DNA of 64,000 bases from RAM1 sp041905405 (GTDB taxonomy: Bacteria; Pseudomonadota; Gammaproteobacteria; Burkholderiales; Burkholderiaceae_C), in NCBI GenBank assembly GCA_041905405.1, contig JAYRLC010000019.1, positions 1 through 64,000 on the forward strand. The letters run 5' to 3'. The position numbers and the translations under genes were made by a program. The notes under the pieces are model-generated. The model worked only from the letters and a program-made list of their open reading frames with translations, made no database searches and was not told where the DNA came from. The first letter of the stretch is position 1, and the number at the start of each line of letters is the position of its first letter. Positions 43,270 through 51,988 of the stretch are shown here, piece after piece.

Positions 43270-45351
43270 ATGACCGCCCCGCGCCAGCTCTTTGTCACCA
43301 CCGCCCTGCCCTACGCCAATGGCAAGTTCCACATCGGCCACATCATGGAATACATCCAGGCCGACATCTGGGTGCGGCACCAGCGCATGCAGGGCAGCAC
43401 GGTGCATTTCGTCTGCGCCGACGACGCGCACGGCGCGCCGATCATGATCGCGGCCGAAAAGGCGGGCAAGACACCGCAGGCGTTCGTGGCCGATATCGCC
43501 GCGGGCCGCAAGGAGTATCTGGACGGCTTTCACATCGCGTTCGACAACTGGCACAGCACCGACGCGCCCGAGAACCACGCGCTGGCGCAGCAGATCTACC
43601 GCGACCTGAAGGCCAACGGCCTGATTTCCAGCAAGACCATCGAACAGTTCTTTGACCCCGACAAGAGCATGTTCCTGCCGGACCGCTTCATCAAGGGCGA
43701 GTGCCCCAACTGCCATGCCAAGGACCAGTACGGCGACAACTGCGAGGTCTGCTCCAAGGTCTACAGCCCCACCGACCTGATCAACCCATACTCGGCCCTG
43801 TCGGGCGCGACGCCGATCCTGAAAACGTCGGAGCACTTTTTCTTCAAGCTGTCGGACCCGCGCTGCCTGGACTTCCTCAAGACCTGGACCAACAGCGGCG
43901 CGGTGCAGACCGAGGTGCTCAACAAAATCAGCGAATGGCTGGTGCCTGACGCAGATGGCAAGACCGCCCTGGGTGACTGGGACATCAGCCGCGACGCGCC
44001 GTACTTTGGCATCGAGATTCCCGATGCACCGGGCAAGTACTTTTACGTGTGGCTGGACGCGCCTGTGGGCTACCTGGCGTCGCTCAAGAATTACCTGGGC
44101 AAGATCGGTGTGGACTATGACAAGTTCATCGCCGACCCGAATGTGGAGCAGTACCACTTCATCGGCAAGGACATCATCACCTTTCACACGCTGTTCTGGC
44201 CGGCCATGCTGCACTTCAGCGGCCGCAAGGTGCCCAACCAGGTGTTTGTGCACGGCTTTCTGACGGTGAACAACGGCGAGAAGATGAGCAAGAGCCGCGG
44301 CACCGGCCTGGACCCATTGAAGTACCTGGGCCTGGGCATGAACCCCGAGTGGCTGCGCTACTACCTGGCGGCGAAACTGAACGGGCGGAATGAGGACATC
44401 GACTTCAACCCCGACGACTTCATGGCGCGCGTGAACAGCGACCTGATCGGCAAGTACGTGAACATCGCCAGCCGGGCGGTGAAGTTCGTGCCGGGGGGCA
44501 AGCTGGTGGCGGCGCCGTCGCTGGCCCCAGTGGTTGCACAGGCGCTGGCCGCCAGCGTCAAGTCGCTGTACGAGTCGCGCGACTACGCCCGCGCGCTGCG
44601 CGAGATCATGGCCGTGGCCGACGTGGTGAACACCGCGTTCGACGCTGCCGCGCCGTGGAAGCTGGCCAAGGAAGGCAAGGGCGACGAAGCCGCCGCCGTG
44701 GGCAGCTGGTGCCTGGAGATGTTCAAGCTGCTGACTGCGTGTTTGAAGCCCGTGCTGCCGGCGCTGGCCGCGCAGGCCGAGGGCTTTTTGCAATGCGCGC
44801 CGCTGGGCTGGAGCAACGCCGCGACGCCGCTGGGTGCGGGGCATGTCGTGGGCAAGTACGAACACCTGATGCAGCGCGTGGATGTGAAGCAGCTGGATGC
44901 GCTGTTTGAGGTGCCTGCCGCAGAGCCCTCACCCCAGCCCTCTCCCAGCGGGAGAGGGGGCGAAGCCGCAGAGCGAGGGAATGAGCTGCCTGGGGGTGAG
45001 GCGCTTGCGCCGACCATCACCATCGACGACTTCACCAGGATCGACTTGCGCATCGCAAAAATCGTGAATTGCGAAGCGGTGGAAGGCTCGACCAAGCTGC
45101 TGCGCCTGACGCTGGACGTGGGCGAAGGCCGCCACCGCAACGTGTTCAGCGGCATCGCCAGCGCCTACAAGCCTGAGCAGCTCATCGGCAAGCACACGGT
45201 CATGGTCGCCAACCTGGCGCCGCGCAAGATGAAATTTGGCGTGAGCGAAGGCATGGTGCTGGCCGCGAGCCACGGGGATGAGAAAGACAACCCCGGCATC
45301 TACGTGCTGGAGCCCATGGCCGGTGCGCAACCGGGCATGCGGGTGCGCTGA
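43270..45351 (+). CDS. metG: Methionyl-tRNA synthetase
   Basis: A 693-residue class I synthetase. The HIGH motif is in KFHIGHIMEYI; the zinc knuckle is CPNCHAKDQYGDNCEVC; KMSKS lies in GEKMSKSRGTG. The anticodon-binding helical domain is followed by a C-terminal tRNA-binding OB fold (about 590-693, IDLRIAKIVNCEAV and MKFGVSEGMVLAAS). The linker between them holds an in-frame palindromic repeat (PSPQPSPSGRGGEAAERG). The start is the ATG at 43270. Confidence 0.96.
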   Translation: MTAPRQLFVTTALPYANGKFHIGHIMEYIQADIWVRHQRMQGSTVHFVCADDAHGAPIMIAAEKAGKTPQAFVADIAAGRKEYLDGFHIAFDNWHSTDAPENHALAQQIYRDLKANGLISSKTIEQFFDPDKSMFLPDRFIKGECPNCHAKDQYGDNCEVCSKVYSPTDLINPYSALSGATPILKTSEHFFFKLSDPRCLDFLKTWTNSGAVQTEVLNKISEWLVPDADGKTALGDWDISRDAPYFGIEIPDAPGKYFYVWLDAPVGYLASLKNYLGKIGVDYDKFIADPNVEQYHFIGKDIITFHTLFWPAMLHFSGRKVPNQVFVHGFLTVNNGEKMSKSRGTGLDPLKYLGLGMNPEWLRYYLAAKLNGRNEDIDFNPDDFMARVNSDLIGKYVNIASRAVKFVPGGKLVAAPSLAPVVAQALAASVKSLYESRDYARALREIMAVADVVNTAFDAAAPWKLAKEGKGDEAAAVGSWCLEMFKLLTACLKPVLPALAAQAEGFLQCAPLGWSNAATPLGAGHVVGKYEHLMQRVDVKQLDALFEVPAAEPSPQPSPSGRGGEAAERGNELPGGEALAPTITIDDFTRIDLRIAKIVNCEAVEGSTKLLRLTLDVGEGRHRNVFSGIASAYKPEQLIGKHTVMVANLAPRKMKFGVSEGMVLAASHGDEKDNPGIYVLEPMAGAQPGMRVR
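44926..45001 (+). repeat. Palindromic (REP-like) repeat inserted within metG
   Basis: An inner palindrome CCCTCTCCC-AGC-GGGAGAGGG, flanked by outer arms CCTCACCCCAG and CTGGGGGTGAGG. This CCCTCACCCC/GGGAGAGGG repeat occurs mostly between genes in many proteobacteria; here it is read in frame as a Ser/Pro/Gly-rich linker peptide. Confidence 0.7.
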
Positions 45352-45493
45352 GGCGGGACTTACAAGACCTTCAGATAGACATCCATTCATCTAGTTATCA
45401 AACGCAACGACTGCGTTCACCATTTGGGCAGGTCAACACCACATCCACAGAACAGGGAGTTCCCGGTCGATTCCAAGCCACATGAGGCGGACC

Positions 45494-48250
45494 ATGGACA
45501 TTTCCTTCCCTTCATTGCCCTCCTCAGGCCAGCCGCCTGGCTCCCGTTCGGTCACACCTGAATCCACATTCGATGCTTTTGGCGTGGCGTTTGACTCGGA
45601 CGATGAGAGCGTCGGCCACGGTGTGCATGGGCGCGCATCGCAAAGCCTGATCAACCGTTGCCTTGATGCCTGTGCCGCGGCAGCAGGCCTGCAGCCTGGC
45701 GTCTCGCTGCCCCCCGCCGCACAGGCCCGCGTCATTACCACGGTCAACTGCCTGGTGGAGGAGATGACCGGAACCCACCTCGACCTGGCGTTCCTTCTTG
45801 CAGATCAGGAGTCCGACAGCGACGATGATGGCGACTACAAGGGGTCATTACCTCCTGCGCCACATACCTCTGCGTCTGTCGGTCTGGCTGACCTTGAGGC
45901 GTTGCCCGCTGCGGCATGGTCTGAACTCGATGCCTATTTGTGGGATGAAGCCGGCAAACGCATCGAGAAGGTTGTCTTGCCCGCCAATATCGACCCCTCC
46001 CACCTCATCCGCGGGTTGGCCGGATTGTCCGCGCTCAGGGAGCTTGACGTCTCCCTGCCAACGGGTTGCGAAAGCGTCGATTTCGGTGGGCTCAAGCCCA
46101 TCGATCCCGACCAGCTGGCGATCACGCTGCGTGGAGACCTGTCGGATCTGGCGGTGATTGCGCCCGCGGGGTCTCACGTCACGGCCGCCAGCCAATGCGT
46201 GGCCCTGCACAAGTCCAGGGTGTTTTATGTCGATGGGGATCGCCGGCAAATCGGGACGCCCAGAACCCTTGCAGGCGCCGGCTACCACCACGTCTCGGAC
46301 AGCATGTCACAGGAGCAATCCGTGATGAGCAAACTGAATGGAAATGGCAGGTTTGGCAACATCAACTCAACTTTGCTGGAACGCCCCGGCGACCCGATTG
46401 TCTGCCGCACGCTCAGCATGCTCTGGCTGTTGGCACGTTATCAGCATCATCAGGACCAACACACCCAGGCTGCGGCCGGCATCGACACCAAGTCGCAGCA
46501 GCCGTTTTCATACGCATTTGCCGCAAGCGACGTGGCAATTTCCCAGAGCGTCACCAGCGACACCGTTCATGAGCAGGAGGGCATCATGATTGGCAGCCAG
46601 GCCGACGCGCTGTTCGACACCGAAGGCTTTGGCGAGATGCTCAGCCACCAGTTCCAGCACATGGCCCCGGGCGACACACGCTATTTCATGGCCAGCACAC
46701 CCAATCACATGTTGGGTGTGGAACTCCAGGTGAAGGAGGCCGTGCATGCCGGCACCTTGCGCCGGGAATACGTGGTCAACCTCTATGACCCCAACAAGAC
46801 GACCACGCACATCCGCGTGGTGGCCTACGAAGCGCGATGGTTCAAGTCCCAATCGCTTGGACACTGGCTTGAGCGGGACGACGTGAACCACTACTTTCCC
46901 GGCGATCCGCAGATAGGAACACTGGTACGCTGGATTCCACCGGCTGAACGCACGGTGCACCCGGACCAGATGCCAGCACATGAAGTTGCCATCCATGTCG
47001 ACCCGCGCGACCGACCCACCGCACGATTCATGTCGGCGGCCATGAGCCGTGGAGCGCCACTCAGCGTGACCGCCAGCGCGAGGGGCATTCTGGCATCGGA
47101 CCTCACCACGCGCGAGAAGCGGCACGCGCTCAGGGCCGATAACGTGCACAACAGGCCGGCCCTTGAAGTTGCTTGCGACAGGGGCCAGCCGGCCACGGTG
47201 GCCGCCTACATTCGCGCCGTGCTGGAGGCCGACACGAATGTGTTGCCCCTGCACGACCAACTCAACCTCGTGCGGGCCGAGCTTAACGAAGAGCCCGTGC
47301 TGGCTTTTGCCGCAGCGCGGCCCGCACAGCACCGGACGGAAGACGCCATCTACAGCTATGTGCGCGAGATTGCGGCGTCACCGCTGGCATTGACTCACAA
47401 GGAGGCACTGCTGGGCGAGACAGGCCCCCATGGCACCGCAGCACAACGCGCGCTCGGGATCGCCCCGGCCAGGGCGGCCGCCATGATGTGCGCCATCCAC
47501 GACGCCAACCTGCCCGCCGAACAAACCCGGGCATTGCTGGCATCACTCCAGGTGCGGGGTGACGATGTGCTCAAGGCCATGTTCGCCATGGAAGACGCGT
47601 TGCCCGTTCTTTCGCAAGCCGCCCAGAAGGTCAAGGCCGCCGAACTGCTGTCGCGCCAGGACAGCTGGATGCATCGGCTTGGCATGGCGACCCGCGAAAC
47701 CCGGGCTCCGGACACCAAGGGCACCCCAGTCGCCCCCGTGACCCCAGTTACTGCCGCCATCACTGTGCCGGTTCCGGCCGCAGACCCGGCAGACCTGGCC
47801 CGTCAGGCACTGCATGCGGCGGTGGCGACTGCGTTGACCCAGCGGGGTCTCAGCGGCAGCAGCCGCGGGACGCTCGCGTCCACGGCGGACACTGTCACCC
47901 AGGCCCTGCTGGGTTGCCTACGCCACGACAACAGCGCGCTCGTGTTCAGCGGGTTGCCGGTGGATCAGCAGAATCTGGTCTGTGCCCTTGCGCCGCAAGG
48001 CTGGCAGGCGCTGCATGACTATGCGCAGGCGGCGGGAGGCACCGGCATCAGGCAAGTCGTCTTGCCCACCCGTTCCAGCATCGCTCTGGATCCGGAATTC
48101 ACCGCGCAAGGCCTGAACACGCTCCGGTCGCTCGAACGGCTGGTCATCCCCCGTGTGCCGGGCATGCGGTTCGAGGGCCTGACGCATCAACTGGGACAGT
48201 TGCAGATCAGCTTGCACGACACGAAAGACCCGGCAAGCCCCACGCGATAG
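45494..48250 (+). CDS. ShET2/EspL-like effector protein (putative cysteine protease with ankyrin-like segment)
   Basis: A 918-residue protein resembling the ShET2/EspL type III effector family. A likely Cys-His-Asp triad is C304 (GDPIVCRTLSML), H405 (STPNHMLGVELQ) and D432 (VVNLYDPNKTTTH); in EspL the triad is C47-H131-D153, with similar order and spacing. An ankyrin-like helix pair lies at about 540-575 (NRPALEVACDRGQPATVAAYI). The two ends (about 45-215 and 750-915) are related to each other. No signal peptide. Base composition is lower in G+C than the neighbours, suggesting transfer. Start ATG 45494 follows GAGGCGG. Family by motif reading only. Confidence 0.6.
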   Translation: MDISFPSLPSSGQPPGSRSVTPESTFDAFGVAFDSDDESVGHGVHGRASQSLINRCLDACAAAAGLQPGVSLPPAAQARVITTVNCLVEEMTGTHLDLAFLLADQESDSDDDGDYKGSLPPAPHTSASVGLADLEALPAAAWSELDAYLWDEAGKRIEKVVLPANIDPSHLIRGLAGLSALRELDVSLPTGCESVDFGGLKPIDPDQLAITLRGDLSDLAVIAPAGSHVTAASQCVALHKSRVFYVDGDRRQIGTPRTLAGAGYHHVSDSMSQEQSVMSKLNGNGRFGNINSTLLERPGDPIVCRTLSMLWLLARYQHHQDQHTQAAAGIDTKSQQPFSYAFAASDVAISQSVTSDTVHEQEGIMIGSQADALFDTEGFGEMLSHQFQHMAPGDTRYFMASTPNHMLGVELQVKEAVHAGTLRREYVVNLYDPNKTTTHIRVVAYEARWFKSQSLGHWLERDDVNHYFPGDPQIGTLVRWIPPAERTVHPDQMPAHEVAIHVDPRDRPTARFMSAAMSRGAPLSVTASARGILASDLTTREKRHALRADNVHNRPALEVACDRGQPATVAAYIRAVLEADTNVLPLHDQLNLVRAELNEEPVLAFAAARPAQHRTEDAIYSYVREIAASPLALTHKEALLGETGPHGTAAQRALGIAPARAAAMMCAIHDANLPAEQTRALLASLQVRGDDVLKAMFAMEDALPVLSQAAQKVKAAELLSRQDSWMHRLGMATRETRAPDTKGTPVAPVTPVTAAITVPVPAADPADLARQALHAAVATALTQRGLSGSSRGTLASTADTVTQALLGCLRHDNSALVFSGLPVDQQNLVCALAPQGWQALHDYAQAAGGTGIRQVVLPTRSSIALDPEFTAQGLNTLRSLERLVIPRVPGMRFEGLTHQLGQLQISLHDTKDPASPTR

Positions 48251-48301
48251 ACCGGCGCCCACAGCCCAGGCGTCTAAAATTGCGCGAGAACGGGGGCTCG
48301 C

Positions 48302-48505
48302 ATGATTCAACGCATTCTTCTGGCAGCCACACTGGCCACGACGGTGGCGCTTTCCGGCTGCGCCGTTGTCGCCGTGGCGGACGTCGCAGCCACGGTCGCC
48401 GTCAAGACCGTGGGCCTGGCCGCAGACGCCACCATCGGCACCGCGCGCCTGGCGGGCCGTGCGGTCGGCGCGGTAGCCGACGCCGCCATCCCCGGCGGAG
48501 ACTGA
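48302..48505 (+). CDS. Small lipoprotein (NF038104 type)
   Basis: A 67-residue protein with a signal peptide and lipobox LSGC (Cys at residue 20), followed by an Ala/Val-rich amphipathic stretch ending AIPGGD. Short lipoproteins of this type are common in Burkholderiales; function unknown. The SulP transporter begins 4 bases after its stop, suggesting coexpression. Confidence 0.7.
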   Translation: MIQRILLAATLATTVALSGCAVVAVADVAATVAVKTVGLAADATIGTARLAGRAVGAVADAAIPGGD

Positions 48506-48509
48506 TACC

Positions 48510-50090
48510 TTGACCCCGCCCCGCCTGCACCTGGCGGGCTTTCACCCCCGGTTGATCGATGCGCTGCGCGGCTACAACCGCGCACGCTTTATGGCCGATG
48601 CGGGCGCGGGCATGACGGTGGGCATCGTGGCGCTGCCGCTGGCCATGGCGTTTGCCATTGCGTCGGGCCTGTCGCCGCAGGCGGGGCTGTGGACGGCCAT
48701 CATCGCGGGCTTTCTCATCTCGGCCCTGGGCGGCTCCAGCGTGCAGATCGGCGGGCCGGCGGGCGCGTTCATCGTCATCGTGTACGGCATTGTGGAGCGC
48801 TACGGCCTGGCCAACCTGCTGATTTCTACCGCCTGCGCGGGCGTGCTGCTGTTTGTGCTGGGCCTGCTCAAGCTGGGCACGCTGGTGCGCTACGTGCCGG
48901 TCAGCATCGTGATCGGCTTTACCAACGGCATTGCGGTGCTGATTGCCGCGTCCCAGCTGCGCGACTGGCTGGGCCTGACGGTACCCAAGATGCCGGCCGA
49001 CTTTTTTACCCAGCTCAACGTCATGGCGCAGCACCTGGGCACCTTCAACCCGTATGCGTTCGGGCTGGGCAGCGCCTGCGTGCTGGGCCTGTTCGTGTGG
49101 CGCCGCGTCACCTCGCGCGTGCCCGGCCCCATCGTGGCGCTGGTCACGCTCACGGCGCTGGCGGCGCTGCTGCACCTGCCGGTGGAAACGATCGGCTCGC
49201 GCTTTGGCGGCATCCCGCGCGAGCTGCCGGTGTTTGCGCTGCCCGAATTCACCTGGGAAACCGTCAAGCTGCTGGTCACGCCCACACTGACCATCGCGCT
49301 GCTGGGCGCGATCGAGTCGCTGCTGTGCGCCCGCGTGGCCGATCAGCTCGGCACGGCCCGCCGCCATGACCCCAACCAGGAACTCATGGCGCAGGGTGTG
49401 GCCAACTTCATCACGCCTTTCTTTGGCGGCATGCCGGCCACCGGCACCATCGCCCGCACCGTGACCAACGTGCGCGCGGGCGCCACCACGCCGGTGGCGG
49501 GCATGGTGCATGCGCTGACGCTGCTGCTCGTGGTGCTGCTGGCCGCGCCGCTGGCGCTGTACGTGCCGCTGGCTGTGCTGGCGGGCATATTGCTGTTCGT
49601 GGCGTGGAACATGGGCGAGTGGCATGCGTTCGCGCGCCTGCGCCAGCACAGCAGCCACTACCGCGTGCTGATGCTGGGCACGTTCTGTCTGACCGTGGTG
49701 TTCGACCTGACCGTGGCCGTGCAGGTGGGGCTGGTGGCGGCCTGCGTGCTGTTCATCCGCCGCATGAGCTCGCTGTTCCGCGTGGAGCTGGTCGCTCAGG
49801 ACGACGCCGGCTTCACCTTCAGGCTGTACGGGGCGCTGTTCTTCGGCGCGGTGGCCAAGATCGACGTGGCCGTGCGGGCGGTTGAAAACGGGCCGCCCGC
49901 GCCGCGGGTCGTGCTGGACGCGCTGCAGCTCGTGTCACTGGACGCGTCGGGCCTGGACGCGCTGCGCCAGCTGCACAAGGCCGTGCTGGCGCGCGGCGGC
50001 ACGCTGCGCGTGGACAACCTGCAGCCGCAGCCGCGGGAGCAGTTTGAGCAATCCGGATTTGCGGCAGAGCTGGGCTCAGGCGGCGGCTGA
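48510..50090 (+). CDS. SulP-family inorganic anion transporter with STAS domain
   Basis: A 526-residue membrane transporter. About 11-14 helices span residues 20-410, with the SulP signature region GIVALPLAMAFAIASGLSPQAGL; the C-terminal STAS domain (about 425-520) has VVLDALQLVSLDASGLDALRQLHK. Probably a sulfate or bicarbonate/anion symporter; the substrate cannot be assigned. Its stop overlaps the convergent HlyC-type gene by 15 bp. Confidence 0.87.
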   Translation: MTPPRLHLAGFHPRLIDALRGYNRARFMADAGAGMTVGIVALPLAMAFAIASGLSPQAGLWTAIIAGFLISALGGSSVQIGGPAGAFIVIVYGIVERYGLANLLISTACAGVLLFVLGLLKLGTLVRYVPVSIVIGFTNGIAVLIAASQLRDWLGLTVPKMPADFFTQLNVMAQHLGTFNPYAFGLGSACVLGLFVWRRVTSRVPGPIVALVTLTALAALLHLPVETIGSRFGGIPRELPVFALPEFTWETVKLLVTPTLTIALLGAIESLLCARVADQLGTARRHDPNQELMAQGVANFITPFFGGMPATGTIARTVTNVRAGATTPVAGMVHALTLLLVVLLAAPLALYVPLAVLAGILLFVAWNMGEWHAFARLRQHSSHYRVLMLGTFCLTVVFDLTVAVQVGLVAACVLFIRRMSSLFRVELVAQDDAGFTFRLYGALFFGAVAKIDVAVRAVENGPPAPRVVLDALQLVSLDASGLDALRQLHKAVLARGGTLRVDNLQPQPREQFEQSGFAAELGSGGG

Positions 50091-50594
50091 CACGGCCGGC
50101 CAGGTGATCACCCCGGCCAGGGCGCCGTCCGCCGGCGCGAGCTGGTGCACGGGCCGGCCCGCGAACTGCTGGCGCAGCTCTTTCAGCAGTTCCTGCGCGC
50201 CGCCAAACGGCGTGAACAGGTCCACCAGCCAGACCTGGTCGCCACTTGTCCAGTCGGCGGCAGCCAGCCGGTGCGGCGCGGCGCGGTAGCGCGTGGCGGC
50301 GTCCGCGGACAGCAGCGCCCAGGACACGTAGGCCAGCGGCGCTTCATCGCGCATGTGCAGGCGCGCCTGTTTGAGCATGAGCGGCGGCAGCACGCGCCAT
50401 TCCAGGTCGCCCAGCAGCGTGTTGCGCGTGGGGCCCTGCTGCAGCATGAGCCAGGTCACGTGGCCCAGCACGGGCAGCAGCGCCAGCGCCTGACGGGCGC
50501 CGTCGCGGGCCGCCTGGGTGAGCTGGGCCAGCTCGGGCGGCACCGCGTCGGGCGTGGCCGGCGCGAAGGGCGAAGTCGAAATCGATGAATTCAT
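50076..50594 (-). CDS. HlyC-family acyltransferase-like protein, catalytic His apparently lost
   Basis: A 172-residue protein clearly of the HlyC/RTX toxin lysine-acyltransferase family: GHVTWL (44-49), the central RDEAPLAYVSWALLS and WTSGDQVWLVDLFTPFG all match E. coli HlyC. Aligned with HlyC (GHVSWL...SPLH), the catalytic His23 position is Thr56 and Ser20 is Gln53; the catalytic Asp92 position is kept as Asp125. It may therefore not acylate. It is the last gene of the type I secretion operon, coupled to tolC by ATGA. Confidence 0.8.
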   Translation of the reverse strand: MNSSISTSPFAPATPDAVPPELAQLTQAARDGARQALALLPVLGHVTWLMLQQGPTRNTLLGDLEWRVLPPLMLKQARLHMRDEAPLAYVSWALLSADAATRYRAAPHRLAAADWTSGDQVWLVDLFTPFGGAQELLKELRQQFAGRPVHQLAPADGALAGVITWPAVSAAA

Positions 50595-51988
50595 GGGGAG
50601 TTTTGCGATGTGTTCTGGGGTGTGTTCTGGGTCGCCGCCGGCGCAACCGCCAGCAGCTCATTCAGCGATTGCAGCGCATCCGGCTCCAGCGCGCCGGCCG
50701 CGGCCTTCAGCCGCAGGCCGTGCATGAGCGTGTCGGTCCGCGCCTTGAACAGGTCGCGCTGCGCGGCGTACAGCTGCTGCTGGGCGTTGAGCACGTCGAT
50801 GTTGATGCGGGTGCCGATGCGGTAGCCGATCTGGCTGGCCTCCACCTGGCTGTAGCTGGCCGCGACGGCCGCGGCCAGCGCCTCGGCCTGCGCGCCGCCC
50901 TGCAGCCAGGACGCATGGGCCTGGCGCGCGGTGGCGGCGGCGCGGCGCTGCGCGGCCAGCAGTTCGGCCTGGGCCTTGTCGCGGGCGGCCATGGCCTCGC
51001 GCACGCGGGCCGTGGTGGCGCCGCCCGCGTACAGCGGCACGGTCAGCTGCACGCCCACCTGGCCCGACTGGTTGCGGATGCGCGTGTCGGCCGGTGTGGA
51101 CAGGCTGCCGGCGTTGAAGCTGCCGTTGCGGCTGGCCGTCAGCTCCAGGCTGGGCGCATGGCCCGCGCGCTGGCGTTCCAGCTCGAAGTCGGCGGCTTCG
51201 ACGGCGGCCTGCTGCAGCAGCACCTCGGGGTGGTCGCGCTGCGCCAGCAGCATCCAGTGGTCGGCGCCCTGCGCGCCGGCATCCACCGGGGCGGGCAGCA
51301 CCGCGCCGGGCCGCAGGCCGGCCAGCTGCGGCGGCGATTCGCCCAGGATGCGCTGCAGCTCGGCGCGCTTGTGCTCCAGCTCGCTGCGCGCCATGGCCTG
51401 CTGGGCGCGGGCGAGCTGAAAGCGCGACTGCGCCTCGTGCACGTCGGTCACCGTGGTCATGCCGACTTCAAAGTTGCGCTGCGCCAGGCGCAGCTGCTGG
51501 GCCATGGCGGCCCCCTGCGCATGCGCCACGGCAGCGCCTTCCTGCGCCACCAGCACGTCAAAGTACGCCTGCGCCAGCCGCAGGATCGCGTCCTGCTGCG
51601 CCAGCCGGTACTGCTGCACGGCCTGGCGCCACTGCGCATCGGCCTGCTGCAGCCCGGCCCAGTGCTGGGGTTTGTACAGCGGCTGCACCAGCTGCACGGA
51701 CCAGTTGCGCGCGTGGGGGTCGCGCTGCACCTCGGGGCCGCCGTCAAAGCTTGCCGTCCCGCTCTGGCGGTTGCCGCCCGCGTTGAAGTTGACGGTGGGC
51801 AACAGCGCGGCGCGCGCCTGGGGCACGCGCTGTTCGGCCATTTGCAGGCTGTGGCGCGCGGCGGCCAGCACGGGGTCGGCCGTCTGCGCCAGCTGCCAGG
51901 CCTGCAGCAGGTCGGTGGCGCCCGACGCGTAAGCCGCGCCGGCGCCCCACGCGAGCAGGGCGGCAGCAATGACTGTCTTAGCGCTCAC
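50591..51988 (-). CDS. TolC-family outer membrane channel
   Basis: A 465-residue TolC-type outer membrane factor. Signal peptide (about 1-22, TVIAAALLAWGAGAAYAS), then two repeats of long helices and strands, with the type I characteristic YRIGTRINIDVLNAQQQLYAAQRD near the C terminus. Start GTG at 51988 has GGAGG 6 bases upstream and begins inside the hlyD-like gene's last codons (11-bp overlap). Part of the adhesin secretion operon. Confidence 0.88.
   Translation of the reverse strand: MSAKTVIAAALLAWGAGAAYASGATDLLQAWQLAQTADPVLAAARHSLQMAEQRVPQARAALLPTVNFNAGGNRQSGTASFDGGPEVQRDPHARNWSVQLVQPLYKPQHWAGLQQADAQWRQAVQQYRLAQQDAILRLAQAYFDVLVAQEGAAVAHAQGAAMAQQLRLAQRNFEVGMTTVTDVHEAQSRFQLARAQQAMARSELEHKRAELQRILGESPPQLAGLRPGAVLPAPVDAGAQGADHWMLLAQRDHPEVLLQQAAVEAADFELERQRAGHAPSLELTASRNGSFNAGSLSTPADTRIRNQSGQVGVQLTVPLYAGGATTARVREAMAARDKAQAELLAAQRRAAATARQAHASWLQGGAQAEALAAAVAASYSQVEASQIGYRIGTRINIDVLNAQQQLYAAQRDLFKARTDTLMHGLRLKAAAGALEPDALQSLNELLAVAPAATQNTPQNTSQNSP

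Noticed and set aside
43219..44865. 548-codon minus-strand frame opposite metG
   Set aside because: Shadow of the MetRS coding sequence, which carries all the synthetase motifs.
45352..45493. Search for a PIP/hrp-type box upstream of the ShET2-like gene
   Set aside because: No TTCGC-N15-TTCGC-like pair was found, so no evidence of Hrp-type regulation; this does not exclude secretion by another route.
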